Notes under the pieces: model-generated | What the model saw: only the letters and a program-made list of their open reading frames with translations | The model's database searches: none | What the model was told of the DNA's origin: nothing | Position numbers and translations under genes: made by a program | In this document: piece after piece, positions 8,788 to 16,995 of the stretch | Layout of the letters: each line of letters begins with the position of its first letter | How positions within the stretch are numbered: position 1 is the first letter of the stretch | From: CAYFUF01 sp964394795 | GTDB taxonomy: Bacteria; Bacillota; Clostridia; Tissierellales; Peptoniphilaceae | Length of the DNA: 64,000 nt | NCBI GenBank assembly: GCA_964394795.1 | Contig: CAYMYX010000006.1 | Location: 1 to 64,000, forward strand | Reading direction: 5' to 3'

Positions 8788-9207
8788 TTATCCGATGGTG
8801 ATCAATGGATCTCCCGCATTAACGATCTGGTCGTATCCCGTATGAATACCGGTTACCGTGCCATCAACTGTAGAAACAATCTCGTTCTCCAGCTTCATAG
8901 CTTCCAAGATGATCAGAGTTTGTCCTTTAGTAACGGTGTCCCCTTCCTTTACGTTGACGGAGATGATCGTACCTGGGATTGGTGCAGTGATTGTTGTCGC
9001 ATCAGCTGATGGAGCCGGTGCAGGGGTTGGTGCTGGTGCTTCTTCAACAGGCGCTGCAGCAGGAGCGGTAGGGGCTGGTGCTGGAGCTGCTGGAGCTGCT
9101 GGAGCTGCTGGCTCAGCCTTTGCTGTCGTTGTCACAGAACCTTCGGTAACTTCTTCAATCTTTACTTCGTAAACTTCATTCTCAATTTGCACTTTATACG
9201 TTTTCAT
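8788..9207 (-). CDS. Biotin carboxyl carrier protein of the Na+-pumping decarboxylase
   Basis: This 139-residue protein carries the carboxyl group on biotin from the alpha subunit to the membrane beta subunit. The N-terminal 30 residues form a short domain. A flexible Ala-Pro-rich linker spans residues 32-67. A biotinyl domain follows with the attachment motif EAMKLEN (Lys is the biotinylated residue; the usual form is EAMKMEN). In many oxaloacetate decarboxylases this domain is fused to the alpha subunit; here it is separate, and the alpha subunit at 10775-12214 lacks it. The gene is 9 bases after the gamma subunit gene and is the last in the operon. Confidence 0.93.
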   Translation of the reverse strand: MKTYKVQIENEVYEVKIEEVTEGSVTTTAKAEPAAPAAPAAPAPAPTAPAAAPVEEAPAPTPAPAPSADATTITAPIPGTIISVNVKEGDTVTKGQTLIILEAMKLENEIVSTVDGTVTGIHTGYDQIVNAGDPLITIG

Positions 9208-9216
9208 CTTATCTCC

Positions 9217-9561
9217 TTACTTAATTCTCTTGCATGAAACGACTCGGACGTCACCGTTGAGTTCTTCTTTGGCAAAACATGCCGCTGTAATCATCGCTAC
9301 TTTTTCATATCTTCCCGCCGTTGGTGTCGCTGCTTGAACAGGGGCGACATCCGTTGGGGCGGTTGCAGTTGAAGCTGCTGGGGCTGATATTGGTGCCGAT
9401 GTTGCAGCTACAGGTTGAGCTACAGGCGTTTCTGCCTTCTTCTTTTTGCTGGACTTAGTCGACAATGAAAGCATTAGCTTAATAGCAAAATAGAAGAGGA
9501 TGAAAACGATAAAGACACCAATCATTCCTAAAGCGGTTATTTGTAATCCTTCTTGAATCAT
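9217..9561 (-). CDS. oadG: Oxaloacetate decarboxylase gamma subunit
   Basis: This is a 114-residue small subunit with one membrane helix (about residues 10-32), a Lys-rich stop-transfer segment, a flexible Ala/Pro/Thr-rich stretch and a conserved-looking C terminus with VAMITAACFAKEELNG. In characterised enzymes the gamma subunit holds the alpha and beta subunits together. Assignment rests on the topology and on its place between the beta subunit and the biotin carrier. Confidence 0.82.
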   Translation of the reverse strand: MIQEGLQITALGMIGVFIVFILFYFAIKLMLSLSTKSSKKKKAETPVAQPVAATSAPISAPAASTATAPTDVAPVQAATPTAGRYEKVAMITAACFAKEELNGDVRVVSCKRIK

Positions 9562-9570
9562 AGTGTCCTC

Positions 9571-10698
9571 CTACATAAACAGTGGTACAAGGGAAAGAAT
9601 CATTGAACCCGCAACTACGGAACCCAGCTGACCGGCGACGTTAGCGCCCATGGCCTGCATAAGGATGAAATTAGTTGGGTCCTCTTTGATTGCCATCTGT
9701 TGTACAACTCTTGCGGACATGGGGAATGCGGAAATTCCGGCCGCACCAATCATCGGATTCATCTTTTCCTTCAAGAAAATATTCATAATCTTTGCGAAGA
9801 TAACGCCACCCGCGGTGTCGATAATGAAGGCAATAAGGCCCATACCTAAAATCAAAAGGGTCTGGGTGTTAAGGAAATCCTCGGCAACCATGGTACCTCC
9901 TATGGTGATACCCAGAAGAATCGTAACCAAGTTAGCTAACTCATTCTGTGCAGTCTTAGAAAGTCTATCCAACACCCCGCATACACGAATCAGGTTACCG
10001 AACATCAAAGCACCGATTAACGCTACAGACATTGGAGCAATGATACCCGCAATCAAGGTAACGATGATGGGGAAGAGAATCTCAACAACCTTGGACACTT
10101 CCACGGACGAGTAAGACATGCGAATCTTTCTCTCCTCTTGGGAGGTCAACAGTTTGATGACCGGAGGCTGAATAATCGGAACGAGGGCCATATACGAGTA
10201 AGCCGCCACCGATATCGGTCCCAGAAGGTTTGGCGCGAATTGACCCGCTACGAAGATGGACGTTGGGCCGTCTGCCGCACCGATGATACCAATGGAAGCT
10301 GCCTCAGGTAAGGAGAAGAGGCCTGTCGTTAAGGCGATCATCATGGTAAGGAAGATACCAATCTGAGCCGCTGCTCCAAAGAAGAGCATGAAAGGTCTTG
10401 CCAGTAGGGGTTTGAAGTCGGTCATGGCCCCCACGCCAATAAAAATCAAAACGGGGAATAATTCATTAGAAATTCCTACTCCGTAGAGAACGCCTAGCCA
10501 GCCGTGCTCGCCAATCGCAGAATTAAGGGGAATATTGGCCAAGATTGCACCGAAGCCGATCGGTAGGAGCAAGTTTGGCTCGTATTCTTTTGCAATCGCC
10601 AAATAAATGAGGACTGCGCCAATAATAAACATGATGATTTGGGGTATCTCAAGGCTTGTTATACCTTGCAATAACCCTTCCTGAAATGCTTGTAACAT
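9571..10698 (-). CDS. oadB: Oxaloacetate decarboxylase beta subunit, Na+ pump
   Basis: The beta subunit decarboxylates carboxybiotin and couples this to Na+ export. The start at 10698 follows GAGGAGGAAAG; an upstream in-frame start would add 18 residues without a better site. The 375-residue product has around ten membrane helices and family segments such as LLLPIGFGAILANIPL, GIIGAADGPTSIF and MIGAAGISAFPMSARV. These contain the conserved Asp and Ser known to take part in Na+ movement. The GAADGPT segment is a hallmark of the family, which also serves methylmalonyl- and glutaconyl-CoA decarboxylases. The alpha subunit next door points to oxaloacetate. Confidence 0.93.
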   Translation of the reverse strand: MLQAFQEGLLQGITSLEIPQIIMFIIGAVLIYLAIAKEYEPNLLLPIGFGAILANIPLNSAIGEHGWLGVLYGVGISNELFPVLIFIGVGAMTDFKPLLARPFMLFFGAAAQIGIFLTMMIALTTGLFSLPEAASIGIIGAADGPTSIFVAGQFAPNLLGPISVAAYSYMALVPIIQPPVIKLLTSQEERKIRMSYSSVEVSKVVEILFPIIVTLIAGIIAPMSVALIGALMFGNLIRVCGVLDRLSKTAQNELANLVTILLGITIGGTMVAEDFLNTQTLLILGMGLIAFIIDTAGGVIFAKIMNIFLKEKMNPMIGAAGISAFPMSARVVQQMAIKEDPTNFILMQAMGANVAGQLGSVVAGSMILSLVPLFM

Positions 10699-10774
10699 CT
10701 TTCCTCCTCGATGTTGAAAATGGTCATAGATTACCGGCGTCCCCACCGGCAACCTATTCTATAAATCACCTAAG

Positions 10775-12214
10775 CTAGTTAGGTAGAACGAGAGTAAATT
10801 CGACCACGTCTTCCTTCTTTCCTGATGCCTGTGGTGATTGCGTGACTTCCTCTTCGCCTTGACCTCTCTGTCTCTTGAAATACTCTTCGACAACTTGAGG
10901 GAAGATGGTGTAAGCAACCACGTCCTCTTCGGAGAAGTCCTCACCAAAGGTTTCCTTCAAGTGTTGAGCGTTCTTCTCATACTCATAAGGGACGTCAGCA
11001 ATTGGGGTAGGCTTCGCGTCTCTATCCTTGTCCTTGGATAAGACTAATTCTTTGATTTCTTCGTCGATTTCGCCAGGGGCATGGCCATAGAAGCCCTTCA
11101 CGTAATCCTTGATTTCCTTCGGACTCATCTTGTAGCGCTCACCCATCAGGACGTTGAAGACCGCCTGAGTTCCAACCATTTGAGACATTGGCGTAACCAA
11201 TGGTGGGTAACCCAAGTCTTTACGGACGTTAGGAATCTCGGCCAACACTTCACTGAGACGATCGGATGCATTCATGTCTTCCAACTGGCTATAGAGGTTT
11301 GATAACATTCCTCCAGGAACTTGGTATTCCAAAATCATGGGGTTAGGAATTAAGGACCGCGTGCGGTAGTCACCGCTGGCAATATACTTATCTACCAAGT
11401 CATTGGCAAAATTATAAGCTTCCGTTAACGCTTCCTTATCAATGCTTACTTCTCGGCCAAGTCCTTCAGCAATAGCTACAATCGTTTCATCCGCTAAGTG
11501 GGAAGTTCCACCGGATAGCGGAGAAATGCAACCGTCGACGACATCAACGCCAGCCTTCATCGCCTGCTCCATCACAATGTGGGTCATATTGGCGGTGGTA
11601 TGACTGTGCATGGTTACAGGCAGTTCGGTAACCTCCTTGATGGCTTTAACCAAATCGTAGGCAACTTCAGGTGTAATGATACCGGCCATATCCTTAATAC
11701 AGATCGAATCCGCACCCATAAACTCATAGGTCTTGACCAGATCCACATAGTAGTCGTTGCTGTGAACCGGGCTAGTCGTATAGGCAATCGCCGCTTGGAG
11801 GTGGCCCCCATGCTTCTTCACAAATTTGAAAGAGTTCTCCACGTTGTCCGGATCGTTCAAGGCGTCGAAAACTCGAACGATGTCGATCCCATTTTCAATC
11901 ATCAAGCGGATGAAGCGCTCTAAGGTGTCGTTGTCATAGTGGTGATAACCCACCACGTTCTGCCCTCTCAGTAGCATGGAAAGTTTGGTATTCTTGCAAA
12001 CTTTCTTGATCGCTCTCAGATTGTCCCAAGCGCTCACATCGAGGTAACGAAAGGAGGTATCAAAAGTAGCTCCGCCCCACACCTCCATAGAATCAAAGCC
12101 AACCTTATCCAGCTTTTCTGCGAGTTGGACCATATCTTCTTGAGTCATTCTGGTGGCTAACAGTGACTGGTTCCCGTCACGTACAGATAAATCTGAAATT
12201 CCTAGTCTACCCAT
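10775..12214 (-). CDS. oadA: Oxaloacetate decarboxylase alpha subunit (carboxyltransferase)
   Basis: The alpha subunit moves the carboxyl group of oxaloacetate to biotin, leaving pyruvate. The 479-residue protein starts at 12214 after AAAGGAAG. The N-terminal HMGL-like TIM barrel has SVRDGNQSLLATRM, the metal-binding KDMAG, and MHSHTTANMTH. A conserved carboxylase domain covers roughly residues 280-450. The C terminus ends in a short acidic-polar tail with no biotin domain, consistent with the separate carrier gene. Most relatives read TLRDAHQS where this one has SVRDGNQS. It is first in an alpha-beta-gamma-carrier operon. A transcarboxylase 5S subunit is a possible alternative but would not come with a beta pump subunit. 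Confidence 0.92.
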   Translation of the reverse strand: MGRLGISDLSVRDGNQSLLATRMTQEDMVQLAEKLDKVGFDSMEVWGGATFDTSFRYLDVSAWDNLRAIKKVCKNTKLSMLLRGQNVVGYHHYDNDTLERFIRLMIENGIDIVRVFDALNDPDNVENSFKFVKKHGGHLQAAIAYTTSPVHSNDYYVDLVKTYEFMGADSICIKDMAGIITPEVAYDLVKAIKEVTELPVTMHSHTTANMTHIVMEQAMKAGVDVVDGCISPLSGGTSHLADETIVAIAEGLGREVSIDKEALTEAYNFANDLVDKYIASGDYRTRSLIPNPMILEYQVPGGMLSNLYSQLEDMNASDRLSEVLAEIPNVRKDLGYPPLVTPMSQMVGTQAVFNVLMGERYKMSPKEIKDYVKGFYGHAPGEIDEEIKELVLSKDKDRDAKPTPIADVPYEYEKNAQHLKETFGEDFSEEDVVAYTIFPQVVEEYFKRQRGQGEEEVTQSPQASGKKEDVVEFTLVLPN

Positions 12215-12440
12215 TGTCTTCCTTTCTCTATTTCCTATATATACATAGTGCTTTGCCATAAAACAGCTATATGCCCATTGTTTTCACTTATCATAATACG
12301 AGAAAACTAGTTAAAACTTTGTTTTTTTAATGTTTTTAGGGCGACGCCTATTCCTCTTCAAACCATTGAAAAAGAGTCGCCACGTTTAGTCTTACCCTTT
12401 TCGTGACAACTCTAGTGCGCTTCTTCTTTTATCTATATAA

Positions 12441-12472
12441 AAAAGAGCCGTTGCTAATGTTAGCAACAGCTC
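12441..12472 (-). terminator. Terminator of hcp
   Basis: GAGCCGTTGCTAA (12445-12457) pairs with TTAGCAACAGCTC (12460-12472) apart from one mismatch. An A-rich run to the left supplies the minus-strand U tract. Confidence 0.88.
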
Positions 12473-12490
12473 CTAAACTTAACTTACGAA

Positions 12491-14143
12491 TTAGCCAATC
12501 AATTCAGCGATGTCTTCTTCAACCGTTGCGTTTGGTGCAATACCAAAGTTTTCAACTAAGACATTCACGACGTTTGGACTTAAGAATGCTGGTAGTGTAG
12601 GCCCAAGGTGGATGTTCTTTACGCCTAAGGATAGAAGGGCAAGAAGAACGATAACCGCCTTTTGCTCATACCAAGCAATGTTGTAGACGATAGGAAGTTC
12701 ATTGACGCTTTCCACTCCGAAGACTTCGGCCAACTTGAGGGCGATAACGACTAAAGAGTAAGAGTCGTTACATTGGCCGGCATCAAGTACGCGAGGGATG
12801 CCACCGATGTCGCCTAAGTTCAACTTGTTGTAGCGGTACTTCGCACAACCAGCAGTCATGATAACGGTGTCTTGTGGTAGGGCTTCAGCAAACTCCGTGT
12901 AGTAATTACGGTCGTTATGACGGCCGTCGCAACCAGCCATAACAACAAACTTCTTGATTGCTCCGCTCTTCACAGCGTCAACAACAGTGTCAGCTAAGCT
13001 GATGACTTGGTTGTGAGCAAAACCACCAACAATGGTACCTTCTTCGATTTGCTCAGGTGCCTTGCAAGTCTTTGCCATTTCGATGATTTCGCTGAAGTCT
13101 TTCTCTTCACCGATTTCACCTGGGATATGTTTGCTTCCTGGGTAACCAGCCATACCGGTTGTGAACATGCGGTCGAGGTAAGTATTATCCTTTGGAGGAA
13201 CGATACAGTTAGTAGTCATCAGAATTGGGCCATTGAAAGAGTCAAACTCTTCTCTTTGGTGCCACCATGATCCACCGTAGTTACCAACGAAGTGGTCATA
13301 CTTCTTGAATGCTGGATAGTAGTTGGCAGGAAGCATCTCGGAGTGAGTGTAGACGTCAACGCCGGTTCCCTCAGTTTGCTCAAGGAGCATTTCCATGTCG
13401 CGAAGGTCGTGACCGGAGATAAGGATACCTGGGTTGTTTCTTGTACCAATGTTTACTTCAGTGATTTCAGGATTGCCGTAAGCGGAAGTGTTGGCTTCGT
13501 CAAGCATGGCCATACCTTGAACACCAGCTGAACCGGTATCAAGGACGAGTTGAACAAGCTCATCTACGCTTAGGGAGTCATCTAACGTCTTTGCAAGAGC
13601 CTCAGCAATGAAGCTGTCTGTCTCTTCGCTGTCTTTCATTAAGACGTTTGCGTGCTTGGAGTAAGCAGCAAGACCCTTAAGGCCGTATGTAGTCAATTCA
13701 CGAAGGCTGCGAACATCTTCATTCTCTGTAGAAAGGACACCGATGAGGACTTCTTTAGCGCGCCATTCATCCTTATCTAAGCTATCCCAAGTAGCTGCTT
13801 CAACTAAGTCAGTGTTGTCATCCAATTCACCGCGAAGCTCTTGAGTTCTTTGAATTGTTTCTGCTGTACGAGCGTCAATAGCTTCTTGGTCAAAGTTAGC
13901 ATTGGTGATGGTCATAAAAAGGTTGCCGGTAATCATGTGGTTTACTTCAAGGGGAACATTTTTACCTTGTTCACGAAGCTTGCAAGCTACAACAGCAAGA
14001 CCCTTAGTTACCCAGATGAGAAAATCTTGTGCGTTAGCAACTTCTGGCTTCTTACCGCAAACGCCTACCTTAGTACATCCTTCATTCTTGGCTGTCTCTT
14101 GGCATTGATAACAAAACATATCAACTGCATTGAGTGTCGTCAT
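12491..14143 (-). CDS. hcp: Hybrid cluster protein (hydroxylamine reductase)
   Basis: Hcp contains a hybrid Fe-S-O cluster and reduces nitric oxide or hydroxylamine in anaerobes. The 550-residue length matches the family. The start at 14143 follows GGAGG. The N-terminal cysteine motif CYQCQETAKNEGC with a following VGVC binds the first cluster. Hybrid-cluster ligands are visible in later segments including the His of GHDLRDME, TTNCIVPP, GCDGRH and AGCAKYRYN. The gene is monocistronic, with its own promoter and terminator. The promoter carries a CRP/FNR-type palindrome, consistent with control by an anaerobic or nitrosative-stress regulator. Confidence 0.96.
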   Translation of the reverse strand: MTTLNAVDMFCYQCQETAKNEGCTKVGVCGKKPEVANAQDFLIWVTKGLAVVACKLREQGKNVPLEVNHMITGNLFMTITNANFDQEAIDARTAETIQRTQELRGELDDNTDLVEAATWDSLDKDEWRAKEVLIGVLSTENEDVRSLRELTTYGLKGLAAYSKHANVLMKDSEETDSFIAEALAKTLDDSLSVDELVQLVLDTGSAGVQGMAMLDEANTSAYGNPEITEVNIGTRNNPGILISGHDLRDMEMLLEQTEGTGVDVYTHSEMLPANYYPAFKKYDHFVGNYGGSWWHQREEFDSFNGPILMTTNCIVPPKDNTYLDRMFTTGMAGYPGSKHIPGEIGEEKDFSEIIEMAKTCKAPEQIEEGTIVGGFAHNQVISLADTVVDAVKSGAIKKFVVMAGCDGRHNDRNYYTEFAEALPQDTVIMTAGCAKYRYNKLNLGDIGGIPRVLDAGQCNDSYSLVVIALKLAEVFGVESVNELPIVYNIAWYEQKAVIVLLALLSLGVKNIHLGPTLPAFLSPNVVNVLVENFGIAPNATVEEDIAELIG

Positions 14144-14206
14144 GTTAACCTCCATTAATTTTCTTCTATTTGTCTTTCTGCTTGTAAAAAAACCTTTACA
14201 GGAAAG

Positions 14207-14248
14207 ATTATAGAGCATAAAAATAACTGTAAAATTGATTTCAATCAC
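14207..14248 (-). promoter_or_regulatory. hcp promoter with CRP/FNR-type palindrome
   Basis: On the minus strand a TTTTAC -35 (14229-14234) and a TATAAT -10 (14207-14212) are 16 bases apart. TTGATTTCAATCAC (14235-14248) abuts the -35 and differs from the FNR-type TTGAT-N4-ATCAA in one base. Its centre is about 41 bases upstream of the expected start, the usual place for a class II activator of the CRP/FNR family such as HcpR. The regulator itself is not in the window. Confidence 0.55.
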
Positions 14249-14277
14249 TTACTATAAAATATTTTCACTACTTTATC

Positions 14278-15435
14278 TTAATCAATTTGAGGTACCCATT
14301 GTTTATCTTTGTAGGCTTCCCAGCACATGTGGATGACTCTCGTGTTGACACGGTCCTGAGCCAAGGCTGGTAAGTCATCTACAGGAAAAAATTGTGCATC
14401 CATGGTTTCCAGATTTTCTTCAAAGTGGAAAGACTTTGGTTCCGTCTCTTTACATAGTAAATAGGCCTTATAGATCTCATAGGGATAGGAACTATAATCG
14501 TGGGCAGACCGATTTTCAATCGCAATCAAGCGGTCATACTCCACGGATATGCCTGCCTCTTCCTGGCATTCCTTGACGGTATTTTCTGCCATACCTAGGC
14601 CAATATCGCACCAGCCACCAGGCAGAGACCACTTCTCCGTCTTCCGCTCCTGCACTAAGAGGACCTTATCCTCGCGGAAAACAGCTCCCCGCACTTCCAC
14701 CTTAGGCGTCTGGTAACCTTTTTCGTTGGCAAACAGACCGAGAACTTTATCTTCGCTAATGCCGGTTTTGTAAGCCACCATATCGCCCGCTATCTCGGAG
14801 ATCATTTGGAAGCGCTCTTTATCGTAATTGTCTTTGGTGTATTCCAGACCCGTTTGGGCAATCGCTTGAAGCTTCTTTGCCCATGTCAACCAAGGCTCCA
14901 CCCGTTTTTGGGGATGCAGCAAACTTTCTAGCTGCCGCCAGTAAAATGCAAAACGAATACGGACGGGAAGGGCAACTTCCGGATCGCTCACTAGGGACCA
15001 CTGGAGGGGGTGCCACTTTACATCCATCGTTTCCCCCTCTTGGAGGGTGATGTCCTTAAGATCGATATCTTTTAACAGAGCGTAGCCATGCATCCTGCCT
15101 TGGCCTTCCGTTGTCAACAGAATACCAAGATAAATGAGATCGTCTTCTGCACAGACGATTCCTGTCTCTTCCTTTAGCTCACGAAGGGCGGCTTCTTTCC
15201 GGGTTTCTCCCGCCAAGACAGACCCTGCTGTGGTTTCCCATTCACCGGGATAGGTCTTTTGCATGGCCCTTTGAGTGAGGAGAACTTCATTCTTGGAATT
15301 GACGGTGATAATGGTGACGACATCATGGAAGGTGCCTTGGGGCATATCCGCCCCGCGAAGGTGGCGACCAACGATGTGGTCATCTTCATCAAAGAGGTCC
15401 CACCACTCTTCATGCTGTCTGTTTCTTTTATCCAT
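14278..15435 (-). CDS. Fusion of two NUDIX hydrolases
   Basis: NUDIX enzymes hydrolyse nucleoside diphosphates linked to another group. This 385-residue protein has two complete NUDIX boxes. The first half resembles IPP-isomerase-like NUDIX proteins, with WWDLFDEDDHIVGR near the start and the box beginning GSVLAGETRKEA and ending LKEETGI. The second half starts at about residue 185 with an N-terminal NUDIX_N2-like helical segment. Its box begins GGWCDIGLGMAENT and ends CQEEAGI. In most genomes these are separate proteins. The substrates cannot be told from the sequence. It stands between hcp and the sigma-factor operon. Confidence 0.85.
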   Translation of the reverse strand: MDKRNRQHEEWWDLFDEDDHIVGRHLRGADMPQGTFHDVVTIITVNSKNEVLLTQRAMQKTYPGEWETTAGSVLAGETRKEAALRELKEETGIVCAEDDLIYLGILLTTEGQGRMHGYALLKDIDLKDITLQEGETMDVKWHPLQWSLVSDPEVALPVRIRFAFYWRQLESLLHPQKRVEPWLTWAKKLQAIAQTGLEYTKDNYDKERFQMISEIAGDMVAYKTGISEDKVLGLFANEKGYQTPKVEVRGAVFREDKVLLVQERKTEKWSLPGGWCDIGLGMAENTVKECQEEAGISVEYDRLIAIENRSAHDYSSYPYEIYKAYLLCKETEPKSFHFEENLETMDAQFFPVDDLPALAQDRVNTRVIHMCWEAYKDKQWVPQID

Positions 15436-15488
15436 CGTTTCTCCTCCGACTGCCTAGGTCTATGGTCATATATCTATCTGAAGAACTT

Positions 15489-16322
15489 TTACGAGGACTT
15501 TTTTTTCCCTCTGTTGAAGTCTTCCGGTTTTAAGTGGAGCTCATCTCTAAACTTCTGAATAATCTTTTTCTCGATTCGAGATACCGTCATTTGAGAGATA
15601 TCCAATTCGTCAGCGATGGAGACTTGGGTCCTCTTATCGTAATAACGGTAGTAGAAGATTTTCTTCTCCAGGTCATTCAAGTTAACCGTCAATCGGTCAA
15701 TAACGTCCTGAAACTCGATTAAATCAAAGTTCTCGTCTTCGATGCCGATGACGTCACCCAAGTTCATCTCCCGGTCGTCCATACCTGAATCAAAGGTCTT
15801 ATCTAAGGATTGGGGGGTGTAGACTTTGGATGCCTCCATTGCCTCCAACACCTCTTCCGAGGAGATTTCCAAGCGATTGGCAATATCATCGATGGTGGGC
15901 TGCCTTTGCAACTCTTGGGACAGGGTTGTCCTCATGATGTTGACCTTCTTAGACAACTCCTGGATTCTTCTGGGCACGCGAATAACCCAGCCCTTATCTC
16001 GGAAGTATCGCTTAATTTCGCCAACGATGGTTGGTGTGGCGAAACTGGAGAACTCAAAACCCTTGCTCACATCGTAACGGTCAATCGCGTAGATTAGGCC
16101 CACGGAAGCAACCTGGAAGAGATCATCGTACTCGATCCCCCGGTTGACGTACTTCTTGGCCAAGATTTCTGCGATATAGATGTGCTCGGTAATCAGCTGG
16201 TCCCTAAGTTTCTTGTCCTTTGTCTGATCGAACTCTTCAAACACCTTACGCAGACGCTCTTTGCGCTCTTCTTTACTTTCTTTTTCAGCTACCTTTACCT
16301 GCTGCTTTTCTTTATCTGCCAT
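15489..16322 (-). CDS. SigB/SigF-family alternative RNA polymerase sigma factor
   Basis: This 277-residue sigma-70 family protein starts at 16322 after AAGGAGA. A Lys/Glu-rich N-terminal tail of about 30 residues comes first. Region 2 follows with EYDDLFQVASVGLIYAIDRY and FATPTIVGEIKRYFRD, then region 3 and a region 4 helix-turn-helix (QVSIADELDISQMTVSRIEK). It is third in an operon anti-anti-sigma / anti-sigma / sigma. That order is used for both general stress (rsbV-rsbW-sigB) and sporulation (spoIIAA-spoIIAB-sigF). I cannot decide between the two from sequence alone. The operon directly follows gyrA on the same strand. Confidence 0.9.
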   Translation of the reverse strand: MADKEKQQVKVAEKESKEERKERLRKVFEEFDQTKDKKLRDQLITEHIYIAEILAKKYVNRGIEYDDLFQVASVGLIYAIDRYDVSKGFEFSSFATPTIVGEIKRYFRDKGWVIRVPRRIQELSKKVNIMRTTLSQELQRQPTIDDIANRLEISSEEVLEAMEASKVYTPQSLDKTFDSGMDDREMNLGDVIGIEDENFDLIEFQDVIDRLTVNLNDLEKKIFYYRYYDKRTQVSIADELDISQMTVSRIEKKIIQKFRDELHLKPEDFNRGKKKSS

Positions 16323-16335
16323 TCCATCTCCTTCA

Positions 16336-16674
16336 CTAGGCTCTGGATTTAACAAGCGTAATTCCATCCTTATGGTACTCAACCTGATCCATCAGAGATT
16401 CCAAAATCATGCGGTGCAAGTCCTGGTCAGCTTCCTGGGCACCTTCGTACTCGGCATCAATTTCAATCGTAAGGTCTTCCTCACCGAGGGCAAATTCCAC
16501 ACCGATCTCTTCGTTGATGGGAAGGAGATAGTTCACCGCCTCGGATATACAGACACGGAGGTCATCTATGGTTTCAACATCGAAGTCCGCCATTTGGGCT
16601 AAGGACGCGGTCACTAAGCGGAGGGTAGTAACGAACTCGGGCCTAGAGGGGACTCGTAATGAAATTTTTTCCAT
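16336..16674 (-). CDS. Anti-sigma factor of the RsbW/SpoIIAB family, shortened
   Basis: RsbW-type proteins bind the sigma factor and act as kinases on the antagonist. This one has 112 residues, against about 140-160 in the family. An N box is recognisable (VCISEAVNYLLP), but the downstream glycine-containing ATP boxes (DxGxG and the lid) are not seen; that part reads IDAEYEGAQEADQDLH. It may bind its partners without phosphorylating RsbV. The start codon follows the rsbV stop directly (TAGATG). The sigma gene begins 13 bases after its stop. Confidence 0.82.
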   Translation of the reverse strand: MEKISLRVPSRPEFVTTLRLVTASLAQMADFDVETIDDLRVCISEAVNYLLPINEEIGVEFALGEEDLTIEIDAEYEGAQEADQDLHRMILESLMDQVEYHKDGITLVKSRA

Positions 16675-16986
16675 CTAGTCCTCCACTGTAAATAACGTAT
16701 CGAGTTCGGTGATTGTAAATAACTTTCTGATGCTCGAACGTGCATTTTTGATCGTTAGCGTGTGGTCATTTTCCTTCACGTTCTTATAAATGGAAATGAA
16801 GGCACCGAGACCGGTGGAATCCAAGTATTCCAAGTCTTCAAGATCAAAGACAAGGTTCTTTGGATTTTCGCGGTACTCACCCAGCACACCTGTTTTTAAT
16901 TCCGGGGAAGAGTTAATATCGAGGTCGCCCTTAGGTGCAACAATTAAGTCTTCCTGGTCATGAACGTAATCAATCTTTAGCGTCAT
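16675..16986 (-). CDS. Anti-sigma factor antagonist (STAS domain)
   Basis: This 103-residue single STAS domain is of the RsbV/SpoIIAA type. In the known switch the unphosphorylated form binds the anti-sigma factor and frees the sigma factor. The phosphorylation site sequence LDSTGLGAFI is intact at about residues 55-64. The ribosome binding site is a run of G (GGGGGAAAAT). The gene begins 9 bases after gyrA and is immediately followed by the anti-sigma gene. Confidence 0.9.
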   Translation of the reverse strand: MTLKIDYVHDQEDLIVAPKGDLDINSSPELKTGVLGEYRENPKNLVFDLEDLEYLDSTGLGAFISIYKNVKENDHTLTIKNARSSIRKLFTITELDTLFTVED

Positions 16987-16995
16987 ATTTTCCCC

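Noticed and set aside
16336..16986. Firm naming as spoIIAA/spoIIAB or rsbV/rsbW
   Set aside because: Both systems share the gene order, and the anti-sigma protein is too degenerate to separate them. No other sporulation gene lies in the window.
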